Assembly: GCA_043757265.1 (NCBI GenBank)
Contig: JAYUQP010000117.1
Location: 1-53,992 of the forward strand
From: JANPLN01 sp043757265
GTDB taxonomy: Bacteria > Bdellovibrionota > Bdellovibrionia > Bdellovibrionales > JAGQZY01
Direction: 5' to 3'
Length of the DNA stretch: 53,992 nucleotides
A model generated the notes under the pieces. That model had not been told where the DNA came from. It saw only the letters and a program-made list of their open reading frames with translations, and searched no databases. Of the stretch, positions 40,662-50,444 are shown in pieces. How positions within the stretch are numbered: the first letter of the stretch is position 1; each line of letters opens with the position of its first letter. The position numbers and the translations under genes are program-made.

Positions 40662-43600
40662 TTGAACATAAAACAAAAGGACAGTCGTTTGAAGATACTT
40701 TGTACAAAATATTTGAAAAAGATCTGTCGAAGTAGGCTTTCGACGGCGGCTGTCCTAATGTTGTTCGTTTTTTTGAATATCTTCTTTTTTCAAAAAGTCC
40801 TGGATGTAAAGACTCACTACTCGCTAGACCAATTTCAACCCAAGGATCACCCGCTTTTGACCATGGATCAAAACGTCCGCGAACGATTTAGAATATCACA
40901 ATCATTGCCGTACTTAATTCTTCTTCGCTCAACAACCGAAAAAAATTGGATTCATAGTCAATATCTCGAAGAGCTATCGCGTTTAACCAAGGAAATAAAA
41001 AAACGTCCCGAAGTTAAAAGTATCGTAAGCCTTGCTAACATCGAAACAGCCCTTACCGACGAAACAAGTTTTAACGTTGGCCGCATTAAAGACATCACAC
41101 AAAATGCGCAACAGCGAGAGCGGTTTCTAAGCGATCCTCTCCTTGCTCCCCACCTCATTTCAAACGATGGAAAGTACGCGGCCTTGGTTGTTGAAACCAA
41201 AACTTTATCCTTTGCCGAACAAATTAGTTTTATGGGCAGCATAAAATCTCTCACGTCAAACAAACCCTCTTTTTACCGATCAGAAATAGGTGGTCCACCC
41301 GCGATCAGCGCACAAATGGCCGACCTGTTAAGTAGTGAAATTGGTCTGTACTCAATTTTATCTCTGCTAATATCCCTAACGATTCTTTTTGCGATTTTTA
41401 GAAACCCCAGCGTTCTAGTGATCAGTTTTTTTATTATTCTCACATCTAATATTGTCTCCGTGGGCTTACTGTCGTATCTGGGAATAGCACTTACTGTCCT
41501 TTCGAGCACAGTCCCGATCATCGTCACGCTGACTGTTGTGTCTATGACCACGCAAACTCTTTCGCGGCTTGCAGACTTTAAAGACAAAGTCCTTGAGAGG
41601 CACCGTCGTCTGGTTGTTCTCAAAGTGATGAAATCACTTTTTATGTCGCATTTAATTGCGACAATTACCACAACCATGGGCTTTGCTACTTTGATTAGCT
41701 CGCAAATTCCTATAATTTCAGACTATGGAATCAGCGTTACGATTTCGATCTTAGCCACGGCCGTTGTTTGCCTTGCAATGCTCACCTTCTGCACGCTGTT
41801 ATTTCCCATTCCCCGAAAACGCGAATCGCGATTTTCCACGGACAGCATCGTCGATGCCATGATGGCCTTCAGGAAGCCATTGTTTTGGGGAATCGCCTCA
41901 ATGTCGGTGTGCGGGGGATTTCTCGGCGCTTACCTAAATTGGTCCACACTTCTTTTTGATGATCTCCCGCAGGAACACCCAGTAAAGGTGGCCACCCTGT
42001 CGGCCGAAGATAAACTGGGTGGAATCATCCCTCTTGAAATCTCTATCGGCAGCAAAAAACTTAAGGAGCCTTGGAAACAAGCTGACAATGTTCGCAAGCT
42101 AGATTTACTCATTAAACAGTGGCGGCAAATCCCTGGGGTGGGAGGCGTGATTTCCTATTCTGATTTTATTAAGGCCACAAATCAAAAACGAACGATTGCT
42201 TCAAAAAATTCTTCTGTCGCACAGACCCTGTTTATCTATTCGATGTCGAACAACAACCCCTTGGAGCATTTCACAACACTCAGTCACCAATTTGCTCGGG
42301 TCTCGTTGCGTGTAAAAGATCTCCCCTCCGATCAATTACAAACAATCATCAATAGCATCGTGAATCAGTTGAACACGACCTTTCCACAAATGACCGTAGA
42401 AACTTCGGGTTTGGCTGCGACCGTCCATCCCATTAATCAAAGCCTGTCGATGGATTTAATTTACGGTTTTTACACCGCCATGCTTTGGATTATCTTTATG
42501 TTAATGTTCGTATTTAGGTCTGTACGCTGGGCCCTCGTATCGGCCGTGCCAAATTTGGTGCCGCCAGCGCTTTTACTAGGAATTTTGTCGCTCACCAACA
42601 CTCCCATCAAACCCGGCATCGCGATTATTTTTGCCATCTCTCTTGGGATTGCTTTTAACAACACCGTTTACATTTTAAGTAAACTCAAAAAAATGACCAA
42701 GGAAAGTTCTGATAAAGAGCTTCCCATCGAACAGCTGATGAAAGAAGAGCTGGCACCGTGCCTGCTTTCAAGCCTCGCGATCATGGCGGGTTTTTCGGTG
42801 TTTTTATTTTCTTATTTCAACATCAATCAGCTGTTTGGATCGTTTATGTTGCTTTCGGTTTTTGCAGGACTTTTGGGCGATCTAGTTCTGCTACCAACAA
42901 TGCTGTCTCTCTTTCCTGCGTTGCTTTTAAAACCGATACTAAAGGAAACCCACTTTACATCTGCGAGGCTTTTCATGTTCAAAAAACAAAAATACGTTGT
43001 TAGTTCGCTCATTATTTGTTGCGTTCTTATTTATGGAAGTTCTGCTAAATCTGCCACCGACGCCATGGACATTCTAAATAAAGTTGCAAAGGCCAATACA
43101 AACATTAACGAACAGGCCGAAATCAAAATGAAAATTCAAGAGCCTGACGGATCAGTTCGCGAGCGCAGCTTACTTATTAAAAAGAAAGATCAAAAGGCCA
43201 TGGTAAAACTCTTAAGTCCGTCGGACCTTAAGGGCGTGGGTCTTTTGACTGTTTCCAAACAGGCTAATGACGAAGACCAATGGCTTTATCTGCCGAACGA
43301 AAAACGTTCCCGCAGAATCACCGGATCAAATAAAAAAGGCCGTTTTCTTGATTCTGAACTGAGCTTTGAAGATTTGAGTCTGTCGACTTACAAAAATTTT
43401 TCAAACACCGTGACCGAAACGAAAAAACAAGGCAATAAAATAATTACCACAATCGAAAGCAAAACAAAAAACCAGGACGAATCCACCTACAGCCGAATCA
43501 AAACGTGGGTAGACACAACTCAGTATCGTATACTCAAGGCGGAGTACTACGACGAAGACGGCGAGTTGTTAAAAGTTATGACGTTTAGTAATTACAAAAA

Positions 43601-43739
43601 ATATCAAAAAGCATGGCGCGCCCAAACCGTCACAGTCAAAAACGTAAAAAAGAACCGCGGCACCACACTCGAAATAAAAAACCTCTCCCTCAAGAAACTC
43701 CCCGACAGCGAATTCACCATCAGCGCTCTCGAAGAGTAA
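40662..43739 (+). CDS. RND/MMPL transporter fused to LolA-like lipoprotein-sorting domain
   Basis: 1025 residues. Residues about 1-765 form an MMPL/RND exporter: TM1 at 29-49, a periplasmic domain (to about 220), six helices (225-400), a second periplasmic domain and six more helices (with GIAIIFAISLGIAFNNTVYI and SLAIMAGFSVFLFSYF). From residue 772 a new hydrophobic segment MFKKQKYVVSSLIICCVLIY ending in SSAKSA, which looks exactly like a signal peptide, leads into a LolA-like 'outer membrane lipoprotein-sorting' domain (LLSPSDLKGVGLLTV, WLYLPNEKRSRRITGS, FLDSELSFEDL). These are normally two adjacent genes. TTG start at 40662 is uncertain. An internal ATG at 42975 has GAGG seven bases upstream. 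Confidence 0.85.
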   Translation: MNIKQKDSRLKILCTKYLKKICRSRLSTAAVLMLFVFLNIFFFQKVLDVKTHYSLDQFQPKDHPLLTMDQNVRERFRISQSLPYLILLRSTTEKNWIHSQYLEELSRLTKEIKKRPEVKSIVSLANIETALTDETSFNVGRIKDITQNAQQRERFLSDPLLAPHLISNDGKYAALVVETKTLSFAEQISFMGSIKSLTSNKPSFYRSEIGGPPAISAQMADLLSSEIGLYSILSLLISLTILFAIFRNPSVLVISFFIILTSNIVSVGLLSYLGIALTVLSSTVPIIVTLTVVSMTTQTLSRLADFKDKVLERHRRLVVLKVMKSLFMSHLIATITTTMGFATLISSQIPIISDYGISVTISILATAVVCLAMLTFCTLLFPIPRKRESRFSTDSIVDAMMAFRKPLFWGIASMSVCGGFLGAYLNWSTLLFDDLPQEHPVKVATLSAEDKLGGIIPLEISIGSKKLKEPWKQADNVRKLDLLIKQWRQIPGVGGVISYSDFIKATNQKRTIASKNSSVAQTLFIYSMSNNNPLEHFTTLSHQFARVSLRVKDLPSDQLQTIINSIVNQLNTTFPQMTVETSGLAATVHPINQSLSMDLIYGFYTAMLWIIFMLMFVFRSVRWALVSAVPNLVPPALLLGILSLTNTPIKPGIAIIFAISLGIAFNNTVYILSKLKKMTKESSDKELPIEQLMKEELAPCLLSSLAIMAGFSVFLFSYFNINQLFGSFMLLSVFAGLLGDLVLLPTMLSLFPALLLKPILKETHFTSARLFMFKKQKYVVSSLIICCVLIYGSSAKSATDAMDILNKVAKANTNINEQAEIKMKIQEPDGSVRERSLLIKKKDQKAMVKLLSPSDLKGVGLLTVSKQANDEDQWLYLPNEKRSRRITGSNKKGRFLDSELSFEDLSLSTYKNFSNTVTETKKQGNKIITTIESKTKNQDESTYSRIKTWVDTTQYRILKAEYYDEDGELLKVMTFSNYKKYQKAWRAQTVTVKNVKKNRGTTLEIKNLSLKKLPDSEFTISALEE

Positions 43740-43851
43740 GGTACGGACTTACTTCTGCGACTCAATGCAAAAAGAAAAGGAACGGCGTACCTTTTCAAGT
43801 ACGCCGTTCCTTTTCTTTTTGCATTGAGTCGCAGAAGTGTGTCCGTACCTT
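43738..43851. terminator. very long bidirectional terminator hairpin between convergent genes
   Basis: A 39-bp perfect stem (43752-43790 with 43799-43837, 8-base loop) is extended by an 11-bp outer stem (43738-43748 with 43841-43851) past two mismatches. It fills the whole gap between the two stop codons. Inside it, GGAACGGCGTAC/GTACGCCGTTCC followed by TTTTCTTTTT gives a standard terminator in both directions; the rest of the stem is additional. Confidence 0.9.
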
Positions 43852-44725
43852 AGAAGTAGAAAGTTGAGCCTACGGAATAGCGGGTGGTTTGCGAATCGTA
43901 GGTGAACATTTCAAAGCGGCCATCTGTTAGATAGTTATCGCCTTGTGAGTAGCCCAGATACATACCAAACTTGTCGGTAAACGAGTAGTTGGCCGAAAGA
44001 TCCATGCTGTAACGCCCACCTGGATTTTCATCGACCCATCCACCGAGATTGGTGCTGGTATCGTATTCACTGGCCGATTCATTCACCACCGAATACGAAA
44101 GTGTGGCATTCAAAGAGATTTTATCAGTCACGCTGTAGGAGTTCACCATGGTAACCCCGTACAGGAACATTGGAAGCGGACGTCCCCCAGCAACCCCTGG
44201 TCCCGTTACGTTGTAGCGGTGCCAGTTGTAGCGATAAAATGGGCGCACACTCACCAAAAACTTACCCATGATCATGGTATTCAGCTGCACCGTCTGCCCA
44301 AGCGTAAGGTACTTTTGGTTGTCTTGCGAATCGATAGACGTCGGAAGGTTGAGCACGTTCACCAAACGAAAGCGCGTGCCCGTCTGTTCCACAGTCCAAG
44401 GTAAATTCCAAAAGTGCGATAAAATTGTATCTGACGGCATCCACTCATTTTCACCGCGGGTCCCGCCCAGATCGTAATTTTTGGTAGGCGCCTGAAGCAC
44501 ACGTACTGAATGTTTTGGATTGAGCTGATAGTCAAAAAACAGCGTAATGTCAGTGGCTGCAAATTGATCGTCTCGGGCCGGTGGCTGGTGGTTGATATCA
44601 AAAAGGATATGCCACTTTTTAGCCTGCGCCTGATTGGTCACATCGCTCGTTGCCACGTTGGCAGCATGAGCGACTGAACCCAAATACAAACCAAAACAAA
44701 TAAGAGTTAGAATGATCTTGATCAA
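43850..44725 (-). CDS. outer-membrane beta-barrel, last gene of metalloprotease operon
   Basis: 291 residues from a TTG at 44725, which overlaps the metalloprotease stop (TTGA) and has GGAGGA upstream. Signal peptide (LICFGLYLGSVAHAA), then strands with alternating hydrophobics and a C-terminal RYSVGSTFYF with terminal Phe. Typical outer-membrane barrel of about 12 strands. Coupled to the two upstream lipoprotein genes, it may be the pore or anchor of their complex (inference). Confidence 0.75.
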   Translation of the reverse strand: MIKIILTLICFGLYLGSVAHAANVATSDVTNQAQAKKWHILFDINHQPPARDDQFAATDITLFFDYQLNPKHSVRVLQAPTKNYDLGGTRGENEWMPSDTILSHFWNLPWTVEQTGTRFRLVNVLNLPTSIDSQDNQKYLTLGQTVQLNTMIMGKFLVSVRPFYRYNWHRYNVTGPGVAGGRPLPMFLYGVTMVNSYSVTDKISLNATLSYSVVNESASEYDTSTNLGGWVDENPGGRYSMDLSANYSFTDKFGMYLGYSQGDNYLTDGRFEMFTYDSQTTRYSVGSTFYF

Positions 44726-47700
44726 ATCAGTCCTCCACTCATGATGGAGTAGATATAATAAAGTTCCTGCAGATCAAGTTTACCTTCAACCGTCGGATTT
44801 TGGAACTCCTCTGCCTGCTTGATTCCTTTGTAGATATCAAAGGCATACGGACTTCCTTGTTTCGAAAACATATAGTAGTTCGAATTTACGCCGACAATGG
44901 CAACTTCCTCACCCACTTTAAAATCGAAATCCTTCGACGTTTTTAAAGTAACAAGATTTGCCACCTTGTCGTTTTCGTTTTCGAACTTGTAGTTGAAATA
45001 ACTTTCAAGTTCTAAAATTGTGTAACGCTTAATTTTGATTTTATCGATAAAGCTTTCCATCTCGCGATTGGAAAAGTTCATTGCCGATTGCGCATACAAC
45101 TGACGTCCGTAGGAAATAAACCAAGGTTCCATATCCACACGCTGTGTAACGATGTTTTCTAAGAGTTTATCCATCAGAGTCGCAAACTCAGGCTCGTTAA
45201 TATACGTCATATACGACGCGTACAACATCACTCGGTTCGGATTGTAGTAAATTTGGTCATCACCTGCCAAAAAGTACATGGCAGCCAGTTTATCGTTGGC
45301 AATGCCCATACGCTGCAGGGCTCCCGTGCCAAGCTCATAAACACTGCGATACGGCTTATCGGTGTTTTTCTGCGTAAGTACCGATTGGAAAAACGCCATT
45401 GCCAATTTGTTAGCTTGTTTAAGCTCTCGATCAAAACCAATAAGAACATCATCCTGTTCAAATTTATTAGTGATGTTCATGTCTTTTAAAACTTCTTTAA
45501 CATTGGTCGCGTAGAAAGCACTTCGCCACATCGGCAAAAATTCTTTCATCTCTTTCATCAAGGTCACAATGCCACGCATGTAACCCGCGGTATTCCAATA
45601 CTGGCGATCAAAACGGTAGTTGCGCGTGTAATACCCATCCTCGTAGCTGTCGATCAACGACATCACGATTTCGGTGGGCGTGGTTCCGCGATCAAATTTA
45701 TTACAAACAGCACTTGTTATTGTGTGCTCATCCGAACAGTAAAGATAATGCTTCTGAGCAAAATCATCCACTTTTCCCGAGCTGTAAGCATAGGCAAGAG
45801 CGGCCACATCGTAGGGTTCCCAATCTTGCGTGGTAAAAAACTCATCTTGCAAACGCAAATAATCCATCACCGACGAAGAAACCGTTGGCCAATACACAGG
45901 CTTGCCGTTTTCATCCACAACTGGGTTTACTTCTTTTACAACCGGGTGATTGTTAACAAGCTTGAGGCTTCCGTCTTCTTCTTTTTCAAAAACGGTTTCC
46001 ATTTTTGGTATGGAAGGTGTCAAAAAGTTTTTCTTATCAACTGAGCCGTAAAAATTATGACGAAGATTTAGGTTGTGACCTAACTCATGGATCGACGTGC
46101 GGTAAATAATATTCTCGGCAATTTGATCGGTCGTAAAGCCGTGGATAAAATACTGCTCTACTCCCGCAAACGAACCTTCCATGGAAAGTCGGCAATGGCC
46201 ACGGTAATTAGCCCGCACTGACTCCAATTCGTGCTTTTCGTACTCTCCCATTTCGAACGTTAGCTGCTTCAACGCATTGATATCTAAACTTTGCAAATGC
46301 GCGGGACGATTTTTGTTAAGAACCGAATCTTCAATAGCCGTGTAACTAATGATTCCAGATGGCGGCTGAAGAGTGAGCGATTGTTGCGGCAATCCCAATT
46401 TTACAAGCTCTTCTAATTTTTGAGGATGAATTTGGTCTTCAAGACCTTTCAATCCTAAAAGACTGCTCGGTGCCAAACTTTGTTCTACAAAGCCTCCAAC
46501 CGTCGGTTTATCTACAAGCACTTCTACCGGTCCAGCAGATCCCGATGTAAACGCATTCCAGCCTGGGTAGGTGTACACAGTGTGTGTCATCATTTTGTCG
46601 TAAACTTTATCAAAAATGGGAGTGTCCCAATTGGTCGTAATCCACTGAGTGTGATCGGGCTGTTCTAAGAGCTCTTTCATATCTTTGTAAAGCGTAGAAG
46701 TGTCCCACTTGGACTGCGACTTTAATTCGGCTTCTGCAGCATCTCGGAAATAGCTTTTTTCTAAACGACGAAGATAGTTTGTAATCATTCCCGACCACAC
46801 GTTGAGGTTGGCAGAGATGATTTCGCCAGTAAATGGATCAGCATCGGAAGGCCCATAACCTAATGGCGCACTTGGATCCAAAGCTTCTACAAGGTTAACA
46901 AATGAATAACGAAGATCTCCAAACTCTTTCGTAACACCCGTGCGTGCTCCGGTTTTCGCATCGTAATCGTTTTCCATCACGTAAAAACGAATCGGCAAAC
47001 CTTTACTGATAAATACGTTATTAGTTTTTTTAAAGATATCTGCAAAAATATATTTGTATTTTTCTGGAAAATCTTTGGTGTAGTAGAAAACGTGTTCTTT
47101 GGCTGGATGCCAGCGATTTACTAAGAACAGGTTTCGCTTTTCGCCATTAACAAGTTCTTCCTTTGTCGACTGGAAATAACCGTATTTGCGCATACGTGGA
47201 TCTTGTTCTCCAGCGTAGACCATTGGCTCATAATCTGTTTTTTCGATCTTGCGAAAGGAATATCGGTACTGAACAGAATAGTTGATCTGACCATTGATGC
47301 CGTTGTCCACACCTGGGCATGAACGCTTGTACAGAACTTCAACCACAAAGCTAATGTAGCCTGGCTCCATCGCAAGGGACTTGTCTACGCGGCGGCGCGA
47401 CTGCTCGGTCCAACATTGACCAAAACTTCCACCACCAAAAAGCGCGCTCTCTTCTGTGACATCAGCCACCGCAAAGTCGATATTGATGTAGCTTTTTTCG
47501 AACCATTTTTTTGTGTCATCATCAATTTCTTTGTTGATGGTTTTGCCATCAACCTGCTGAAGAGCTGCTTGATGATGCGTGATTGGCCAAGAGTAAACAA
47601 TGGGGCTTCCGGTGAGCGATGTTTCGCGCCCGCGGTAAGCGCCCTGAATGCTTTTAAAAAGAAGATTTTTTTCGGTAAAATCAAAGTATCCAACGCGAAG

Positions 47701-47922
47701 GTCAGACTGGTAGCCTGCGAAGATAAACCCCCCATCCGTAGAGTTTTGCACCACGGTTACCTTCGAGTAGTAAGCATCACGCGTGTCTGAGGAAGTTCCC
47801 ATGAGGGCCATTTTAGAAACCCAGTCTTTTTTCACTTCGGGACGAAGACCATCCACTCCGCGGTTTCGCGAGCAGGAAATAAAAGAAATACTAATTAAAG
47901 TAAGGAGAAATAAGTTCTTCAT
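44722..47922 (-). CDS. large zinc-dependent metalloprotease lipoprotein
   Basis: 1066 residues. Lipobox SFISC lipidates Cys17. The zinc site is HELGHNLNLRHNFYG with His612, Glu613, His616 and His622, the pattern of the DUF5117/DUF4953 zinc-protease group (usually HExxHxxGLRHNF; here Asn replaces Gly). N-terminal (about 60-400) and C-terminal (from about 800) parts are long and helical to mixed. The Met-turn expected after the zinc site is likely SSVMDYLR near 700. The start overlaps the preceding lipoprotein stop (TAATG). Likely a cell-surface or periplasmic peptidase acting on an envelope or prey protein (inference). Confidence 0.85.
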   Translation of the reverse strand: MKNLFLLTLISISFISCSRNRGVDGLRPEVKKDWVSKMALMGTSSDTRDAYYSKVTVVQNSTDGGFIFAGYQSDLRVGYFDFTEKNLLFKSIQGAYRGRETSLTGSPIVYSWPITHHQAALQQVDGKTINKEIDDDTKKWFEKSYINIDFAVADVTEESALFGGGSFGQCWTEQSRRRVDKSLAMEPGYISFVVEVLYKRSCPGVDNGINGQINYSVQYRYSFRKIEKTDYEPMVYAGEQDPRMRKYGYFQSTKEELVNGEKRNLFLVNRWHPAKEHVFYYTKDFPEKYKYIFADIFKKTNNVFISKGLPIRFYVMENDYDAKTGARTGVTKEFGDLRYSFVNLVEALDPSAPLGYGPSDADPFTGEIISANLNVWSGMITNYLRRLEKSYFRDAAEAELKSQSKWDTSTLYKDMKELLEQPDHTQWITTNWDTPIFDKVYDKMMTHTVYTYPGWNAFTSGSAGPVEVLVDKPTVGGFVEQSLAPSSLLGLKGLEDQIHPQKLEELVKLGLPQQSLTLQPPSGIISYTAIEDSVLNKNRPAHLQSLDINALKQLTFEMGEYEKHELESVRANYRGHCRLSMEGSFAGVEQYFIHGFTTDQIAENIIYRTSIHELGHNLNLRHNFYGSVDKKNFLTPSIPKMETVFEKEEDGSLKLVNNHPVVKEVNPVVDENGKPVYWPTVSSSVMDYLRLQDEFFTTQDWEPYDVAALAYAYSSGKVDDFAQKHYLYCSDEHTITSAVCNKFDRGTTPTEIVMSLIDSYEDGYYTRNYRFDRQYWNTAGYMRGIVTLMKEMKEFLPMWRSAFYATNVKEVLKDMNITNKFEQDDVLIGFDRELKQANKLAMAFFQSVLTQKNTDKPYRSVYELGTGALQRMGIANDKLAAMYFLAGDDQIYYNPNRVMLYASYMTYINEPEFATLMDKLLENIVTQRVDMEPWFISYGRQLYAQSAMNFSNREMESFIDKIKIKRYTILELESYFNYKFENENDKVANLVTLKTSKDFDFKVGEEVAIVGVNSNYYMFSKQGSPYAFDIYKGIKQAEEFQNPTVEGKLDLQELYYIYSIMSGGLI

Positions 47923-50093
47923 TATTGAACCTCGTTGTTTGGAGCGTAGATTGTTGCAGAAACCATTTCTTCTTCGTCAAATCCAATACGTAAACGATCA
48001 TTTGGAAAATAAACGTTTACTAAGCGACCATTGCCGCCCGTATCTTTTTTGCTCAGGTAAACACAGCCTGGAACTTTAGAAAGAGTCTCTAAAAACGTCA
48101 CACTGCTCATTCCAAATTCAGGCGCAAACTGCTGTCCGCAGAGATCGACCACTTTGGTAGAGTTGAGGTTCGAAGTGACACTTACGATCTTATAAACTCT
48201 GATGAGTGCAGATTCCTGTTGGTCTAATAAACGCAAACCAACACCAATGTTTAAGCTTCCAAAATTGGCGTAGGCCACATCTTGCGGTAAATCCTTTTCG
48301 GCACTGTACGCCACATTGATTAACGCGCGATCGCTGTACCCTGCGCGAAGTACTGGAAAAAACACAACTTGTGGTTTTCCTTCTGCATCCTGAACAATTT
48401 CTTTTTGCACCTTGAGCGTAGCCTCCCCGCGGCCTAAATCCCAATCAGACACTTCAATCACGTCGCCGATGGCAAGCCCTGAGAGTTGCGTAAATGCAGG
48501 AAGCTTCGCCTGAACCATTACCTTTGTACCATCAGGGTTAGTCACTGGTTGACCGGTAACGGCCGATATGGACTCCACACTGCCTGTTCGCTTTTCGATC
48601 GGCGAAGTAATATCGCCAAAGATGAGCGGATCGAGCGGATTGTACTCGCCACCTAATTTCAATACAGTAAAGCTTGTAAAGTTACCTTGTTCCTCTTCGG
48701 CGCCAAACTGGACGAATAAACCGTCGTTGGCAGCTTTGTCGTAAACAATCACTGAGGACGAATATTCTTTGATTTTACGTTTTTGATGAGCTCCCACAAA
48801 ACGGCCAATCACCGTGGCTTTTGGATAGGCTAATTTCATTTCAGTGACGATCAGCTCTTTTAGCTTTTCGACAAATGGGCGAACATTTTTTGCCTGCAGA
48901 CCAAGACTGATTTGCAATGGCAATTCACGGCGATCCACAGTTTCTTGCAGAGTTAAAATTTCGCCGGCGGCGGCAATTCGTAATTCCACGCCCGCTGCGG
49001 TTTCGGAAACGATGATATTGCGCCCACCCAGCATAAGAGCCTGGGTGTAACCATTCCAAACCTGCATGAGTGTCATTTTGTCAGTCGCCAGAGGCTGAAC
49101 AGCATTGCGATCAAAAACTGTCTTTTGATACGCGAAAGCCGTACCACCATAGACACGACTGAATGAATCGTAACCAACAGAAGTTTTAACTCTCTGAATG
49201 ACTAAAGGATCGGCTATAAAAGCGTTCACCTGTTCTTCAACCTTTGCGTAATCTTGACCCAGGTTCAGTGGTTGCCCAGGCATCATGAAACTACCTGCTA
49301 CAATATCAAAGTCGAATGGAAGAGCTGGTTTTGGATCTAATAACATCACTCTGTAGATCACAAAGCGGTCTTTACTGATCAACCACTGCATTTTGCCAGG
49401 GATGTTGAAGATAAAATCTTTTTGCGACTCATCTCCCCAGTCAACGACGCAGGTTTTTGAAGCCAAGCAATCGTAGGTCGGAGATTCTTTTTCAACAATA
49501 CGGTAATAATCGATAGCAATCTGTTGGGCGCCCGCTAAAGTTTGCGCCTTGTATCCTAAACGACTAAAATCAAATCCCATCGTGATTGGTTTTAATGGCG
49601 AAGGCATTGCGATTTCGCCTAGATACTCAGGAAATATCAAAATAAACGACGGTGTCCGCGGAGTGTCCTGTCGCCAAAGAATATATAAGCCTTCATCATA
49701 GTAGGCATACCCCTCGGCATTAGGTCCAAAACGAGGACGCGACAATAGCTTTTTTTCTTCAACATCTTCGAGAGTCGTATCAAATGTTAATCCCCCTGCG
49801 CCCTGTGTGTACAAAATCGGCAAGGATGATGTGGCCTTGATTTTTGCATCATAAGCAAATCCACCCTCAACGTCTTCGGTGGAAATTGGCATTTGCAAGA
49901 TATCTTTGGCCGAAATTTTTTGCCCGCCCACCTCGATCAGTAATGCCTTTTCGTACTGCTGATCTGTTGGAACAGCTTTTTCAAACAACACCGGAGGTGT
50001 GGCTGGTGTTTTCGTATCGTATGCCTTTGGCGATTTGGAGCAGGCTGCTACGCTCGCTAAAGCAAAGAACAAAATCAAATTCTTTATAAACAT
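47922..50093 (-). CDS. large lipoprotein, first gene of metalloprotease operon
   Basis: 723 residues from ATG 50093 with GGGGGA upstream, seven bases away; an ATG at 50114 lacks a site and delays the signal. Lipobox SVAAC. The protein is beta-rich with short repeats and four scattered Cys in the mature part (for instance YDCLASKTC, about 208-216). No catalytic motif and no known family. The tight coupling with the metalloprotease suggests a substrate-binding, chaperone or inhibitor role (inference). Confidence 0.7.
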   Translation of the reverse strand: MFIKNLILFFALASVAACSKSPKAYDTKTPATPPVLFEKAVPTDQQYEKALLIEVGGQKISAKDILQMPISTEDVEGGFAYDAKIKATSSLPILYTQGAGGLTFDTTLEDVEEKKLLSRPRFGPNAEGYAYYDEGLYILWRQDTPRTPSFILIFPEYLGEIAMPSPLKPITMGFDFSRLGYKAQTLAGAQQIAIDYYRIVEKESPTYDCLASKTCVVDWGDESQKDFIFNIPGKMQWLISKDRFVIYRVMLLDPKPALPFDFDIVAGSFMMPGQPLNLGQDYAKVEEQVNAFIADPLVIQRVKTSVGYDSFSRVYGGTAFAYQKTVFDRNAVQPLATDKMTLMQVWNGYTQALMLGGRNIIVSETAAGVELRIAAAGEILTLQETVDRRELPLQISLGLQAKNVRPFVEKLKELIVTEMKLAYPKATVIGRFVGAHQKRKIKEYSSSVIVYDKAANDGLFVQFGAEEEQGNFTSFTVLKLGGEYNPLDPLIFGDITSPIEKRTGSVESISAVTGQPVTNPDGTKVMVQAKLPAFTQLSGLAIGDVIEVSDWDLGRGEATLKVQKEIVQDAEGKPQVVFFPVLRAGYSDRALINVAYSAEKDLPQDVAYANFGSLNIGVGLRLLDQQESALIRVYKIVSVTSNLNSTKVVDLCGQQFAPEFGMSSVTFLETLSKVPGCVYLSKKDTGGNGRLVNVYFPNDRLRIGFDEEEMVSATIYAPNNEVQ

Positions 50094-50444
50094 TCTTAAT
50101 CCCCCTAAATTCATTGTAGAATACCGATGAAGTTAAACTGTTTTGTGAGCACTTAGTCAATGTTGTGTCAGAGGGGTGACACTTATTGTAAAAATGAAAG
50201 ATCCTGTAAGATTCCTAGATAAGCTCGAATCTAGAGGGGGCCTGTCGATTTTGATTGGCTTAATACTTGCTCCTCCTTATGGTAGGTATTAATAAGTTTT
50301 GGGGAGTATTTCCAAATGATGTTTGTTTTATCGGCAGTGTTCTCATTAGTTTTTATTGTCTCGACCGATTCCCTGGCTGCGGGCATTTTGGCGTCGTCGC
50401 TATGGGTTCTCGGGTCTTACATGATGTTCTGAGTGTGATATCGA
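50094..50444. other. intergenic region upstream of LPS-core genes
   Basis: Contains the divergent promoter region of the 50093 operon and a short inverted repeat TGTCA/TGACA at about 50166-50181. It also carries two short reading frames described in the next entry. No other gene is seen. Confidence 0.5.
50194..50432 (+). pseudogene. possible small two-helix membrane protein split by a frameshift
   Basis: Frame 1 from ATG 50194 reads MKDPVRFLDKLESRGG then LSILIGLILAPPYGRY and stops at 50290-50292. In the frame two bases on, open from 50286, one reads LISFGEYFQMMFVLSAVFSL, then IVSTDSLAAGILASS and LWVLGSYMMF to TGA 50430-50432. Together they would make a coherent two-helix protein of about 80 residues. 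Alternatively the second part is an independent 38-residue peptide from ATG 50316, with GGGGAG upstream. It lies 12 bases before the GT9 start. Confidence 0.35.
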
